A stretch of 64,000 nucleotides of DNA. Origin: Maribacter litoralis (lineage in GTDB: Bacteria; Bacteroidota; Bacteroidia; Flavobacteriales; Flavobacteriaceae). The position numbers and the translations under genes were made by a program. Shown here one piece after another: positions 46,598 through 56,800 of the stretch. The stretch covers positions 62,001 through 126,000 of the forward strand of contig NZ_QCZD01000007.1 in NCBI RefSeq assembly GCF_003075045.1. The letters run 5' to 3'. The notes below the pieces were generated by a model. It worked only from the letters and a program-made list of their open reading frames with translations, had not been told where the DNA came from and ran no database searches. The number at the start of each line of letters is the position of its first letter. Within the stretch, counting starts at the first letter, position 1.

Positions 46598-46725
46598 TAG
46601 TTGAGTTGGAAATTAAGTTTGTAAAACAATTGAAATTGAGTGCTGATTAATGACTCTGTAAGTCTTGGCATTTTTTTAACAGGGGTGCAATGTATTTAAT
46701 TATTATACAAAGCCGTATGCCTTTT

Positions 46726-46745
46726 AACAGTTTTGTAATACTGTT
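46726..46745. promoter_or_regulatory. Small dyad upstream of the NCS1/mannitol operon
   Basis: AACAGT (46726-46731) and ACTGTT (46740-46745) form a 6-bp inverted repeat with 8 bp between, in the 196-bp gap upstream of the permease. It might be an operator, but it is short enough to arise by chance. Confidence 0.25.
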
Positions 46746-46793
46746 TTGTTGAATAATCAGATAAATAATTAATAATGTATCAAAAACAACAGC

Positions 46794-47615
46794 TTATTTT
46801 TGGAAATCGGTAGTTTTTAAATCGTTGTCAAATTTTATATTGGTCCAATTTACATGGGTCCAAGGGGCATCGCTAACCGTGGCTTCCCAAGTTGATTTTT
46901 TGTATTTACGCTTGGCAGGTATCAACATACCATCTACTTTATCATATGCTACTATCATTAAATTAGGAGTTTCCATTGCTCCAAAATCTGCAACTGTAAA
47001 TAGAAACTGATCAACTAGCTGCGTTTCTTTATTGATATACAATTGATAAATATCCGTTGGTTTTGAATTGCCAAAATCGAACGAAACCTTTACTATATCG
47101 TAATTCTCGTTGCTAGTATTTTTTTCACCTAAATATTCATAGTTAACGCCAGGATCCATTAATTTTTGGAACATAGTAAACCAATAGAAATTTGTGGGTC
47201 TATTAAAGGCAACTCTTTTTAAAGCAGTAGTGTCATAAACTACTTCACCTTCATTTTTTAACCAATATTCTTTACCATCATATCCTTGTTCAATAGTGCC
47301 ATCAAAATTGCTTAATGTTCTTTCGTGCCTATCGTATTTGCCATATGATAATTCACCGTCAAAAATATATTTTTCGGTTGAGATATCGGTTTTACCATCT
47401 GCTGTTTGGTAAGTGTACGTGTAAACTACATCCTTTTTATTACGTAACTGTTTGTAGTTGCCTACCTTTTCAATCATTTTAGCAACAAGTTCATGTCCCT
47501 TATTTTCGTAGGGAGACTTGGCTGTACTTTCTTGTTTTTCTTTAGTTGTTTTCTCGTTTTTACATGAGAACGTTAGACAGCTAAGAATAATAATGCTTAA
47601 TATTTTGTAATTCAT
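46794..47615 (-). CDS. Lipoprotein of unknown function (LolA-like beta fold suspected)
   Basis: 273 aa. The signal ends in LTFSC (C18), followed by a KNEKTTKEKQES linker, so it is a lipoprotein. The body is beta-rich with YTYQTADGKTD, EQGYDGKEYWLK and YINKETQLVDQFLF, reminiscent of outer-membrane lipoprotein-sorting or DUF6503-type proteins in Flavobacteria (family name from memory, not checked). It follows the MBL-fold gene by 19 bp, likely one transcript. Confidence 0.72.
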   Translation of the reverse strand: MNYKILSIIILSCLTFSCKNEKTTKEKQESTAKSPYENKGHELVAKMIEKVGNYKQLRNKKDVVYTYTYQTADGKTDISTEKYIFDGELSYGKYDRHERTLSNFDGTIEQGYDGKEYWLKNEGEVVYDTTALKRVAFNRPTNFYWFTMFQKLMDPGVNYEYLGEKNTSNENYDIVKVSFDFGNSKPTDIYQLYINKETQLVDQFLFTVADFGAMETPNLMIVAYDKVDGMLIPAKRKYKKSTWEATVSDAPWTHVNWTNIKFDNDLKTTDFQK

Positions 47616-47634
47616 GACAGTACTTTTTTTAATC

Positions 47635-48768
47635 TTAAAAATTCTTCCACCAGTCGGTGTAGTTGTTCACAGTGTCTTTCACAATAATCTCTTGTCCAAT
47701 TTCAGGAGAAATAACATTTAGCTCCAATTCTTTTGCCTTTGCCTTTACCCGAACAATGGGATCTGTCCATTCATGTAAAGCTAGTTTAAAACCTGCCCAG
47801 TGAATCGGCATAATCTTACTAGCTTTTACATCCAAACCTGCTTGTGCTGTTTGTTCTGGCATCATATGTATATCAGACCATTGTTGGTTGTATTGGCCAC
47901 ACTCCATCAATGCTAGGTCAAAAGGACCGTATTTTTCCCCAATTTCCTTAAAATGTTCGGCATACCCACTATCTCCACTAAAATAGATATTATCTGTAGT
48001 TGAAGAAATTACCCACGAACTCCATAATGTACTTTGTCCGTTGTTCATTTTTCTCCCTGAAAAATGTTGCGCAGGTGTACAGGCTAATTTAATATCGTTC
48101 AACACAGTCTCTTGCCACCAATCCATCTCTGTAATTTTTTCTTTAGGTACGCCCCAAGCCTGTAAATGAACACCAACACCCAATGGCGTATAGAAATGTT
48201 GGGTCTTTTCTTTAATTTTTAAAACCGACTCATAGTCTAAATGGTCATAGTGGTCATGCGAAAAAAGTACAGCATCTATACTAGGTAATTTATCAATATC
48301 AATAGGAGATTCTTCATTGAAACGGTTACTGCCTAAAAGTGGGTGTGGTGCCGCCACCTTACCGAACATGGGATCTATTAAGATATTCTTATCGTTAATT
48401 TGTAATAAGAAGGTGGAGTGACCAAACCAGATCAATCTTGTTTTCCCTTTATAGTTTGTAATATTTGAAGCATCAATATGCTTTGGTTTCAAATCTATTT
48501 TAGGTCTACCATTTGGTACTTTTGTCGTAAAGAACTTATACGCCAAACTTAAGGTCTGGGGCAAACTCATATCTTTTGGTACATCATTGCTATTTCTAAA
48601 TTTACCGTCTTTATAGTTTTTAGATAGCTGATAGATTTTTTGTTGTTCTTTTGAAATGTCTCCACCAAAACTAGGGTAGTAATTGGTGAATAGTAGGTAT
48701 AGTAGTACCAAAACACCAATAATAGATAAAATTGCAACCATTACTTTTTTTAAAATTTTCTTGAACAT
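47635..48768 (-). CDS. Membrane-anchored MBL-fold metallo-hydrolase (NAPE-PLD/UlaG-like)
   Basis: 377 aa. An N-terminal hydrophobic helix (about 8-28) anchors a metallo-beta-lactamase-fold domain: FGHSTFLLQI and LIDPMFG, the metal motif SHDHYDHLD, AQHFSGR, and SGDSGYAEHF with a final MPIHWAGF. This set is typical of the NAPE-PLD-like/RomA group, some of which hydrolyse phospholipids. Both metals should bind. Substrate unknown. It is the promoter-proximal gene of a pair with the lipoprotein downstream. Confidence 0.88.
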   Translation of the reverse strand: MFKKILKKVMVAILSIIGVLVLLYLLFTNYYPSFGGDISKEQQKIYQLSKNYKDGKFRNSNDVPKDMSLPQTLSLAYKFFTTKVPNGRPKIDLKPKHIDASNITNYKGKTRLIWFGHSTFLLQINDKNILIDPMFGKVAAPHPLLGSNRFNEESPIDIDKLPSIDAVLFSHDHYDHLDYESVLKIKEKTQHFYTPLGVGVHLQAWGVPKEKITEMDWWQETVLNDIKLACTPAQHFSGRKMNNGQSTLWSSWVISSTTDNIYFSGDSGYAEHFKEIGEKYGPFDLALMECGQYNQQWSDIHMMPEQTAQAGLDVKASKIMPIHWAGFKLALHEWTDPIVRVKAKAKELELNVISPEIGQEIIVKDTVNNYTDWWKNF

Positions 48769-48923
48769 TGTCTGTATCTCTTAAAACCTTAGTTGCAGAT
48801 TCAAATCTCTTTCATCTAAGTTTTGAAGTCAAAATTAGGGAGATATGTTATAGTACGCGTATACTTTTTACCAATTCTTGAACACTTTTTAACGTTCTGC
48901 TCGTGTAATAGTTTTGTTACACA

Positions 48924-48965
48924 AAAAAATAGGGTCCAAAACGTATGTTTAGACCCTGATTTTTA
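48924..48965 (-). terminator. Terminator of the arsenic operon
   Basis: AGGGTC (48931-48936) / GACCCT (48952-48957) with a 15-nt loop, flanked by A7 and ATTTTT. In the minus direction it is a GC stem followed by a T-tract, 50 bp past the ACR3 stop. Confidence 0.7.
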
Positions 48966-49006
48966 ATATGTTATTTCGATTTATGATTGCAAACCAAAAA
49001 ATCGCG

Positions 49007-50062
49007 TTATGCAGTTTTGGTTGCTGTTTTGGAAAAATACTTTTTCTTCAACCAAAAAGAAACCTTCACTAAAAATATAAGTGCAGGTACTTCAACTAGC
49101 GGACCAATAACACCTGCAAATGCCTGACCGGAATTTAATCCGAAAACTGCTATTGCCACTGCTATGGCAAGTTCAAAATTGTTTCCGGCTGCTGTAAATG
49201 CTACTGATGCTGTTTTGTCATATTCTGCACCGGTGGCTTTGGTAAAAAAGAAACCGATAATGAACATTAAAGTGAAATAAATCAATAATGGTACTGCAAT
49301 AATTAATACATCCATAGGTATTTCAACTATCAATTCACCTTTTAAGGAGAACATGATAACTATGGTGAATAGCAGAGCAATCAATGTCATAGGTGAAATT
49401 GCCGGTATGAATTTGTTGGTATACCATTCTTCGCCTTTTAACTTCACTAAAATCAGCCTACTTAATATTCCCATTAAAAAGGGTAAACCTAAATAGATAG
49501 CTACACTTTCGGCAATGGTGCCAATAGAAATATCTACGATTGCGCCTTCAAACCCAAAATAAGGTGGAAGTATGGTAATAAATATCCATGCATAAAAGCT
49601 ATAGGCAAATACCTGAAAGATACTATTAAGTGCAACTAACCCTGCACCATACTCGCTACTACCATCGGCAAGGTCGTTCCAAACCAAAACCATGGCTATA
49701 CATCGTGCAAGACCAATAAGTATAAGACCAACCATATATTCTGGATAATCTGATAAAAAGGTAATTGCCAGTATGAACATTAAAACCGGACCAATGATCC
49801 AATTTAAAATTAGACTTATAGATAGTATTTTGGTATTTCTAAACACCTTAGGCAGCAAAGCATAATTAACTTTTGCCAGTGGCGGATACATCATTAAAAT
49901 CAACCCGATTGCTATTGGAATATTTGTACTGCCACTGCTAAATGAATTAATGAATTCAGGAAAGGTGGGGAAGAAGTACCCTATACCGACACCAAGTGCC
50001 ATGGCGGCAAAAATCCAAAGCGTTAAATTCTTATCTAGAAAACTTAATTTTTTAGAAGCCAT
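49007..50062 (-). CDS. arsB: ACR3-family arsenite efflux transporter
   Basis: 351 aa, about ten hydrophobic helices. ACR3 (not the larger ArsB fold): the conserved cysteine helix [20 protein letters not shown] and the late [15 protein letters not shown] segment are diagnostic. It exports As(III) by proton antiport. It is the last gene of arsR-DUF6428-arsC-acr3, 2 bp after the phosphatase stop. Some databases name such genes arsB or acr3 interchangeably. Confidence 0.95.
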   Translation of the reverse strand: MASKKLSFLDKNLTLWIFAAMALGVGIGYFFPTFPEFINSFSSGSTNIPIAIGLILMMYPPLAKVNYALLPKVFRNTKILSISLILNWIIGPVLMFILAITFLSDYPEYMVGLILIGLARCIAMVLVWNDLADGSSEYGAGLVALNSIFQVFAYSFYAWIFITILPPYFGFEGAIVDISIGTIAESVAIYLGLPFLMGILSRLILVKLKGEEWYTNKFIPAISPMTLIALLFTIVIMFSLKGELIVEIPMDVLIIAVPLLIYFTLMFIIGFFFTKATGAEYDKTASVAFTAAGNNFELAIAVAIAVFGLNSGQAFAGVIGPLVEVPALIFLVKVSFWLKKKYFSKTATKTA

Positions 50063-50064
50063 TT

Positions 50065-50697
50065 TTACTTGTTAATTTGTGAGAATACATAAAATAGTTC
50101 TGTAGCGATCTGTATACTTCTTTCAGCATATTTCTCTGCTTGCTGCGGTGTGTTGTCAAACGCCTTTGGGTCTTCAAAAGTGATAGGAACTCTTTTTTCC
50201 GCTCCAGCTATAAAGGGGCAACCACCATCTGCTTGTGAGCATGTCATGACTGCTGCAAATTGTGCTGACGGATTAAAAGGATCTTCATATGATTTAGAGA
50301 ACCCAATTACCGGATGCTCGTTCTCAGAAAATTTAATGGCATAAACAGGATTACTGGTCTCTGATAATTTTTGAATCTGAAAACCTTGGTTCTTTAATGT
50401 CTCTGCAACCATAGGGAATAGGGCAGTAGCTTCTGTACCACCAGAATAGCAAGACACATTTTTAATACTGTAATAGTTTGCCATAGTCTGTGCCCAAACT
50501 TGAGATAAATGACTTCTTCTGGAGTTGTGGGTACAGATGAAATTTATTCTGATTTCTTCATTAACATTCGTTTTCTCTTGAATGAAATCTACCAATGGTT
50601 GTAAAACAACTTTACGATCTGCAGTAATTGAATCGGTATTTAATTCTTTTATTAAACTCTCAATTTCTGGTAATATATTCGTTTTTGTAGTAATCAT
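50065..50697 (-). CDS. arsC: Low-molecular-weight phosphatase-type arsenate reductase-like protein
   Basis: 210 aa. The CX5R phosphate loop is [14 protein letters not shown], in the LMW-PTPase fold typical of thioredoxin-coupled ArsC. A further cysteine-containing stretch, [18 protein letters not shown], supplies candidate resolving cysteines. It likely reduces arsenate to arsenite for ACR3 export. An N-terminal extension of about 45 residues precedes the loop. It is between the DUF6428-like gene (21 bp) and ACR3. Confidence 0.88.
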   Translation of the reverse strand: MITTKTNILPEIESLIKELNTDSITADRKVVLQPLVDFIQEKTNVNEEIRINFICTHNSRRSHLSQVWAQTMANYYSIKNVSCYSGGTEATALFPMVAETLKNQGFQIQKLSETSNPVYAIKFSENEHPVIGFSKSYEDPFNPSAQFAAVMTCSQADGGCPFIAGAEKRVPITFEDPKAFDNTPQQAEKYAERSIQIATELFYVFSQINK

Positions 50698-50718
50698 GTT
50701 CTTTGGTTTATTTAAAGG

Positions 50719-51186
50719 TTAACAGCAATTTCCGTCAGGAGAACAACACGGTTCATTATTAATATCCGAAAGTTTTACTTTTTGCTTTTCTTCGGGAATA
50801 CCACATTTGTCTTTTGCCAAACAATCTGTTTGTTTAGAGGTCAATGTAAAATAAGTACCGTCAAAATCTAGCCCAAATTTTTCAATGGTCTGTCCTTGGT
50901 ATTCCACCTCAATTTCCAAATCATCTATCCCTAAAACCTTTTCCGATAGTTCAATAATATTGATCAGTTTTTCTGGGTGAAGCCTGTGGTCATAATCATT
51001 CGCATTCCATAATTGGAAGTTGGCAACTTCTTCGTTACGAACAGTACCACCGCAGTCAATAAAATTCTTGGTGATCTTACCAACTTCGGTAACGTGAAAA
51101 TGATTGGGTACCAATTCACCATTTGGTAACTGAAACCCTATGGTGTCTAACTGTCCTAAAAGCTCTTTAATTTCTGATAGTCTCAT
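50719..51186 (-). CDS. Cys-rich DUF6428-type protein of the ars operon
   Basis: 155 aa, soluble, no signal. It begins MRLSEIKELLGQLDTIGFQLPNG and carries PNHFHVTEVG and NANDYDHRLHPEKL. The C-terminal tail is cysteine-rich: TDCLAKDKCG, then EPCCSPDGNCC as the last residues, giving six cysteines in about 38 residues. I recognise it as the small DUF6428 family (from memory) repeatedly found with arsR and arsC in Bacteroidota. A soft-metal or As(III)-binding role is an inference from context and thiols. Confidence 0.75.
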   Translation of the reverse strand: MRLSEIKELLGQLDTIGFQLPNGELVPNHFHVTEVGKITKNFIDCGGTVRNEEVANFQLWNANDYDHRLHPEKLINIIELSEKVLGIDDLEIEVEYQGQTIEKFGLDFDGTYFTLTSKQTDCLAKDKCGIPEEKQKVKLSDINNEPCCSPDGNCC

Positions 51187-51259
51187 AATGCTATGTTTTA
51201 AATTTTAATTTCTATTATTTATTTATCGCAATAAAACGATTAACTTTGTTAAATTTTTT

Positions 51260-51589
51260 TTAGCAGCAACTGTTGCTAGAGATATCTTGATCTAGAAATT
51301 GCGCCATAATACCTTTCATGCTAGACCAGTTGTCTTTATCAATACAATAACAAACGCTAGTACCTTCTACATTACCTTTTATTAATCCTAAATTCTTCAA
51401 TTCTTTAAGGTGTTGTGATATGGTAGGTTGTGCCAAGCCTATTTCGCTGACCAAATCGCCACAAATACAAGTGTCTATCTTGAACAAATGCTGTAATATA
51501 GCAACACGTGCAGGGTGACCAAAAGCTTTTGCGAACATTGAAATCTTGTTCTGCTCATCGGTAAACATTTCTGTTTTTGCTAATCCCAT
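51260..51589 (-). CDS. arsR: ArsR-family As(III)-responsive repressor
   Basis: 109 aa winged helix-turn-helix regulator. DNA-binding helices cover GLAQPTISQHLKELKNLGLI. The inducer-binding cysteines C41 and C43 (DTCICGDLV) sit at the start of the alpha-helix as in the classic ArsR CVC site, and the protein ends in a C108-C109 pair that may add a third thiolate. First gene of the ars operon and the likely ligand of the dyad at 51611-51626. The AraC gene downstream is on the same strand but is separated. Confidence 0.93.
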   Translation of the reverse strand: MGLAKTEMFTDEQNKISMFAKAFGHPARVAILQHLFKIDTCICGDLVSEIGLAQPTISQHLKELKNLGLIKGNVEGTSVCYCIDKDNWSSMKGIMAQFLDQDISSNSCC

Positions 51590-51610
51590 ATTATTAATAT
51601 CAATTGTTTC

Positions 51611-51626
51611 ATTGCAATATTACGAT
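51611..51626. promoter_or_regulatory. Candidate ArsR operator overlapping the ars promoter
   Basis: ATTGCAATATTACGAT is an imperfect 8+8 palindrome (6 of 8 pairs match, centre AATATT). Within it, on the minus strand, TAATATTG (51615-51622) differs from the TAnnTTTG -7 element by one base and would give a leader of about 17 nt to arsR. Binding of the repressor would therefore cover the promoter. Confidence 0.5.
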
Positions 51627-51699
51627 ATAATGTTTACACGTAGCGCTAATTGAACGTTAAATTTACGTTATTCAATAGTTTATGGCTTATTGAAAGTAA

Positions 51700-52599
51700 T
51701 TAAGATAGTGGTAGATATAATTCTTTTTGTTGCTTTCTAAAGGCTTTAGGTGTTTCGCCTACTGCCTTTTTAAAGGTTTTTGTAAAATATGAATTGTCGT
51801 GAAAGTTGAAGATATGTGCAATTTCTTCACAACTCATGTCGGTATACACCAAATACCTTTTTATTTCCATGATCAGCTTTTCATTGATCAATTCACTAAC
51901 GCTTTTGCCCATAGCCTTTTTGGTAATACGGTTCAAATGCTGTGGCGTTACACAAAGTTGAGAAGCATAATCTACCACACTTCTATTGTACTTAAACTGT
52001 TTGTTGATCAACGATTCCAATGCTAATATGTGTTTGGTGTCTATATTCTTTTTGGTTCCTTTTGACTCTTCGTACAATCTAGATAGTTCTATTAAGATTA
52101 GGGTCAATTGCGCCTCTAAAGCATCATATTTTAAAGTGTTGTTAGAGTGGTATTCCGTTTCTAATCTTTTTAATAGTGTTTGAAACATGAGCAGATCTCC
52201 GTCTGTTAACTCTATTAATGGTTCTCTTAAAAATCTATTGAAAATGGGTAACGATTGTATCCATTGTTGTGCTCCGTGTTTTAAAATAAAGTCCGTTTGA
52301 AAAAGAATACCTATTCCGGCATCTTTAAACTCCCCTTTAATTTTTATTACTTGCCCAGGGCCACAGAAGTAAACGGTATTTTTTTTAGGGGTATAGTTAT
52401 TATTATCAATACTTATCTCACAATTGTCATCTACGAAAAAAGAGATACCATAGTTTATATTTCTAAAAGGATTACCATTCTTTAAATACTCGGGCATATT
52501 TCTTGCTTTTAAAAGTATTAAACCAGGATGTATGGTGCCATTATGCATTCCATCTTCTTTATACAGCTCTGGTATGCCTATTTGTGGTATATCGTCCAT
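51700..52599 (-). CDS. AraC-family transcriptional regulator
   Basis: 299 aa from ATG 52599 (MDDIPQIGIPELYKE). A TTG eight codons upstream (52623) would overlap a possible promoter word (CAATAATTTA, 52621-52630), so the ATG is preferred, with some doubt. An N-terminal cupin-like domain (about 20-150) with YFCGPGQVIKIKG precedes a C-terminal double HTH (about 195-295): VVDYASQLCVTPQHLNRI and CEEIAHIFNFHDNSYFTKTF. It is divergent from the RND operon and probably controls it through the direct repeats at 52679-52707. Confidence 0.88.
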   Translation of the reverse strand: MDDIPQIGIPELYKEDGMHNGTIHPGLILLKARNMPEYLKNGNPFRNINYGISFFVDDNCEISIDNNNYTPKKNTVYFCGPGQVIKIKGEFKDAGIGILFQTDFILKHGAQQWIQSLPIFNRFLREPLIELTDGDLLMFQTLLKRLETEYHSNNTLKYDALEAQLTLILIELSRLYEESKGTKKNIDTKHILALESLINKQFKYNRSVVDYASQLCVTPQHLNRITKKAMGKSVSELINEKLIMEIKRYLVYTDMSCEEIAHIFNFHDNSYFTKTFKKAVGETPKAFRKQQKELYLPLS

Positions 52600-52678
52600 A
52601 GGGAAATGGTATAAATTAATCAATAATTTACTCTTTTTATGAATAAAATTGGCTCAGTTATTCGCTTAATGTTCTAAA

Positions 52679-52735
52679 ATTACCATAATAGGATGTTTTA
52701 TTACCATTTTGGGTATTATTCCTAAACTAACTTTG
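52679..52735 (+). promoter_or_regulatory. Direct-repeat operator and promoter of the RND operon
   Basis: ATTACCAT occurs at 52679-52686 and again at 52700-52707, exactly 21 bp (two helical turns) apart, the arrangement AraC dimers use. The second copy touches a -33-like TTTG (52708-52711), followed after 16 bp by TAACTTTG (52728-52735), an exact TAnnTTTG -7. The start site near 52740-52742 leaves about 18-20 nt to the ATG at 52760. Confidence 0.6.
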
Positions 52736-52759
52736 CCGCTTAAAATTGAAAAATTAATT

Positions 52760-53857
52760 ATGATACGCAAATTTGAAATTAGCATGAAGCATACCTATTT
52801 ATGGCATTTTCTTAAAGGTCTTTCAATTGTTTTATTGGTTGTTTTAAATACTAGTTGTGGTAGTGAAGAAAAAACCGCAACAAACAAAATTATTAAGGTT
52901 AAAGTGATGAACGTTGGCGAGGGGTCTAATAACTTATCCTCTAAAATATCGTATAACGGAACCATTGAGGCAGATGTGTCTATAATGTCCAGCTTTCAAG
53001 TGTCGGGCAATGTGCTCAATGTACCTGTTCAAATTGGCGATTTTGTAAAAAAGAACCAACTAATTGCACAAATAGATGCTTCTGTTTATAGTAGTCAATA
53101 TGAGCAACAACGAGCTCAAGAACGTTTGGCAAAGGAGAATTATGAGCGTATAAACAATGTATATCAAAAAGGTAGTATTGCAGAGATTAGAATGTTGGAA
53201 GCTCGTTCGAAATATGAGCAAGCACAGGCAGCTGTAAAAATGACCTATGAAAATGTACGTCATACAAAACTATATGCTCCAATGGACGGTTATATCAGTG
53301 ATAAAATGATGGACGCCGGCGATTTGGCACAACCTGGTCAACCGGTCGTGGAAATAGTGAATATCAACTCCGTTAAAGCGGTACTTCCAATTTCAGATGG
53401 TGAAATCAACAGCATAACCAAAGGCGATTCCGCTACCGTAAGTATCCCTGCTTTAGACGATAAAACTATTGTAGGATTGGTTGATGAAGTTTCCATTCAG
53501 TCAAATCAAGGCTCGCCTGTTTATACAGCTTATGTGAAATTGAATAATGCCGACAAGCAAATAAAGCCCGGTATGACTTGTAATGTGAGTTTTATAGAAA
53601 AGTCTACGCAAAGTGAGAATAGCGAATCGGTTATTGTTATTCCATCAGAAAGTATTGCGGTTACAGAAGACGGTAAAAAGTTTGTGTATATAGTCAATGA
53701 AAACCAAGCAGAACGAAAGTATGTTGAAACCGGTGCTTTGTATGATAGCGGTATGGTCGTAAAAAAGGGTCTTGCCCAAGGGGATAAATTAATAGTCTCT
53801 GGCTATCATAAATTAACTCAGAGTACACCGGTAGAAATCGTAAATGACGCTAAGTAA
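52760..53857 (+). CDS. RND efflux periplasmic adaptor lipoprotein
   Basis: 365 aa from ATG 52760. An in-frame TTG at 52709 falls on the -33 element of the predicted promoter and is rejected. The signal ends in LVVLNTSC (C33), so it is a lipoprotein. Membrane-fusion layout: barrel-sandwich half (VSGNVLNVPVQIGDFVKKNQLIAQID), a helical hairpin (about 95-150) and the second half (LYAPMDGYISDKMMDAGDLAQPGQPVVEI), then GMTCNVSF and a C-terminal membrane-proximal domain. It bridges the pump and TolC. It ends 14 bp inside the pump gene. Confidence 0.9.
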   Translation: MIRKFEISMKHTYLWHFLKGLSIVLLVVLNTSCGSEEKTATNKIIKVKVMNVGEGSNNLSSKISYNGTIEADVSIMSSFQVSGNVLNVPVQIGDFVKKNQLIAQIDASVYSSQYEQQRAQERLAKENYERINNVYQKGSIAEIRMLEARSKYEQAQAAVKMTYENVRHTKLYAPMDGYISDKMMDAGDLAQPGQPVVEIVNINSVKAVLPISDGEINSITKGDSATVSIPALDDKTIVGLVDEVSIQSNQGSPVYTAYVKLNNADKQIKPGMTCNVSFIEKSTQSENSESVIVIPSESIAVTEDGKKFVYIVNENQAERKYVETGALYDSGMVVKKGLAQGDKLIVSGYHKLTQSTPVEIVNDAK

Positions 53858-56800
53858 GTTGAAGATGAAGAAAAAAAGCGGAGCAATAGATTGGGCATTT
53901 AAACATTCTACTTTCCCCATTGTACTGGCGTTATGTTTGGTGTTGATGGGTATTTACGGACTTTTAAATATGCCTAGAAACGAATTTCCAGACTTTACTA
54001 TTCGGCAAGGTTTAATTATTGGGTCGTACCCTGGTGCTTCTTCCGAAAAGGTAGAGCAAGAACTTACGTCTAAGGTAGAAGAGTTTCTGTTCGGATATAA
54101 TGAAGTAGATAAGACCAAAACATATTCTTATTCCAAAGACGGACTCATGTATATCTACGTGGAGATATCAGACAAAATAGATCATAATGCCACTGAGCAA
54201 TTTTGGAACAAACTAAAATCTGAAATATTGATCTTTCAGCAACTTGAACTTCCACGGGAAGTACAGGGCGTTATAGTAAATAGTGATTTTGGTAGTACGG
54301 CAGCCTTAATTCTCGGGGTGCAATCCGATACCAGACCTTACAAAGACCTTCAGCGCCATGTAGAGGATATTGAAGATGAGTTAAGGCAGATCGATAACAT
54401 GGCTAAAATTTCGCACTCTGGCGGACTTACCGAACAAATTGCCGTGTATGTCGACCAAGATAAATTGGCCAATTACGGCATTACACCTAACAGCATTGCC
54501 AGCAGTTTACAAAACCAAGGCGCCGTTGTAAGTGCGGGCACATTGGAGAATACAGAAAAGGAAAGACCTATTTATCTGGAAACTTCCATGACGACAGAAG
54601 CTGATATTGCAGGTCAAGTCATAAAAACTGAGCAGAACGGAAACATTATACGTGTAAGGGATGTTGCCCGTGTAGTACGTGAATATGATGATCCAGATTC
54701 TTATTTAACCATTAGCGGTTCTAAGGGTATGATCATTACCTTAGAAATGGCTAAAAAAGGAAATATAGTTCAGTTTGGAGAGGAAATAGATGAGCGCCTT
54801 GATAAAGTGATCAGGGAAATGCCGAGTGATATTAAGATTACAAAAATTGCCAATCAACCGGAAGTGGTAGATCATTCCATTAGTCATTTCATGAAAGAGT
54901 TTGGCTATGCATTAATCGGTGTAATCATCGTTACATTGATATTGCTACCGTTTAGGGTGGCATCTGTAGCGGCAGCAACGATACCTATTACCATATCGGC
55001 TACACTAGCTGTTATGTATTTTATGGGTATAGAATTGAACACGGTAACTTTGGCTGCTTTAATAGTGGTATTGGGTATTGTGGTAGATGACCCTATTGTA
55101 ATTATTGACAATTATGTGGAAAAATTAGATGAGGGCATGTCAATACCAGATGCGGCCATTAGTAGTGCCAAAGAATTGTTTCCTTCTGTATTTACGGCAA
55201 CCTTGGCTATATCTGCGACCTTTTATCCATTGTTGTTTTTTATGGAAGGGGTGGCATCCGATTTTATTAGTGCCTTTCCATATGTAATTATTATTGCACT
55301 CACATTATCATTGATCATATCCATTTTATTGGTTCCCTTTATCAATTCATTATTCATTAAAAAGGGATTACATGATAATCCTGAAGAGAAAGGTAAAGAA
55401 GAAAAGAAATCGATGTTGGATCGCCTTCAATCGTTTTTTGACAATGCGGTCAACAAAGCTATGGAGCGCTATAAACTAACCATTGGTTTAGGTATTGCAG
55501 CTATTGTAGTGGGGGTGATGCTTTTTGGAGGCATTAGTCAACAATTGTTTCCAAAGGTAGAGCGTAACCAATTTGCCATAGAAATAAATTTAACCCCTGG
55601 ATCAAGTCTCGATGAGACTACTAAGGTGGTCAACGGATTGGAGAAAATTTTAAAGGCAGATGAGCGTGTAGCATATTATACCAGTTTTATTGGTGAAGGT
55701 TCTCCTCGTTTTCATACCCTGTATGCGCCTAATCTTCCTTCCAAAAATTATGCGCAAATTTTGGTAACGACAATTTCAGAAGATGCAACTGTAGAAGTTT
55801 TGACCGAATATGATCAAAAGTATGCAGATATGTATCCACATGCATATTTAAGAATGAAACAGTTGGATATGGCAGGTACAACTGCCCCAATAGAGGTTAG
55901 AATTTATGGTAATGATATTGACCAGCTTAAAAAGTATGGTGATACCATTATCAACATTGCCCGAAACACCCAAAAAACGCTTTGGAGCAGAACCGACTTT
56001 GGTAGTATGAAAGAAGCGGTGAAAATTGATGTTAAAAACAACGAAGCAGCCAGATTAGGTTTAAACAATAGATCCATAGCCAATGCTGTGGCAGTCAATA
56101 CAACGGGTCTAAAAGCCACTGAGGTTTGGGATGAGGAATATGCGATAGATGTAAAGATCAAAAATGAAAATCAGCATGAACAGAACGTGTCAGATTTACG
56201 TCAATTGTCCGTTATTTCTCCGCAACGACAAGTAAAGGTTCCGTTAAGACAGGTAGCCGACGTTACATCACAATGGTCGCAAGAGCAGATTACCAATAGA
56301 AATGGAAACCGTTGTCTTACCGTTCGTGTAGACATTACAAAAGATGCGGTGGCCAACGAGGTACTTGCAGAAATGACACCCAGAATAGATGAAATTGAAT
56401 TTCCCGAAGATCTTAGAATTGAGTACGGTGGGGAATATGAATTGCAGATAGAAAACAACGAACCTATGGGGCTTTCCCTTATGCTAAGCGTTGTGCTTAT
56501 TTTCTTGATTCTTCTTTGGCACTTTAAAAACTTTATGCACGCGTTGTTGAGTTTTATTACCATGCCACTAAGTATTTTTGGTGCGGCATTAGGGTTGATT
56601 CTTATGCAATATCCTTTCGGATTCACTTCATTTTTAGGCTTGCTTGCCTTATGTGGTATTGTGGTAAGAAACGGTATTATATTAATTGATTATGCAGATG
56701 AATTAAGGCATGAGCATGGTTATAGTGTAAAGAAGGCTGCTATTCTAGCTGCCGAACGACGTATGCGTCCTATTTTCTTAACATCTTCTGCCGCTGCCGT

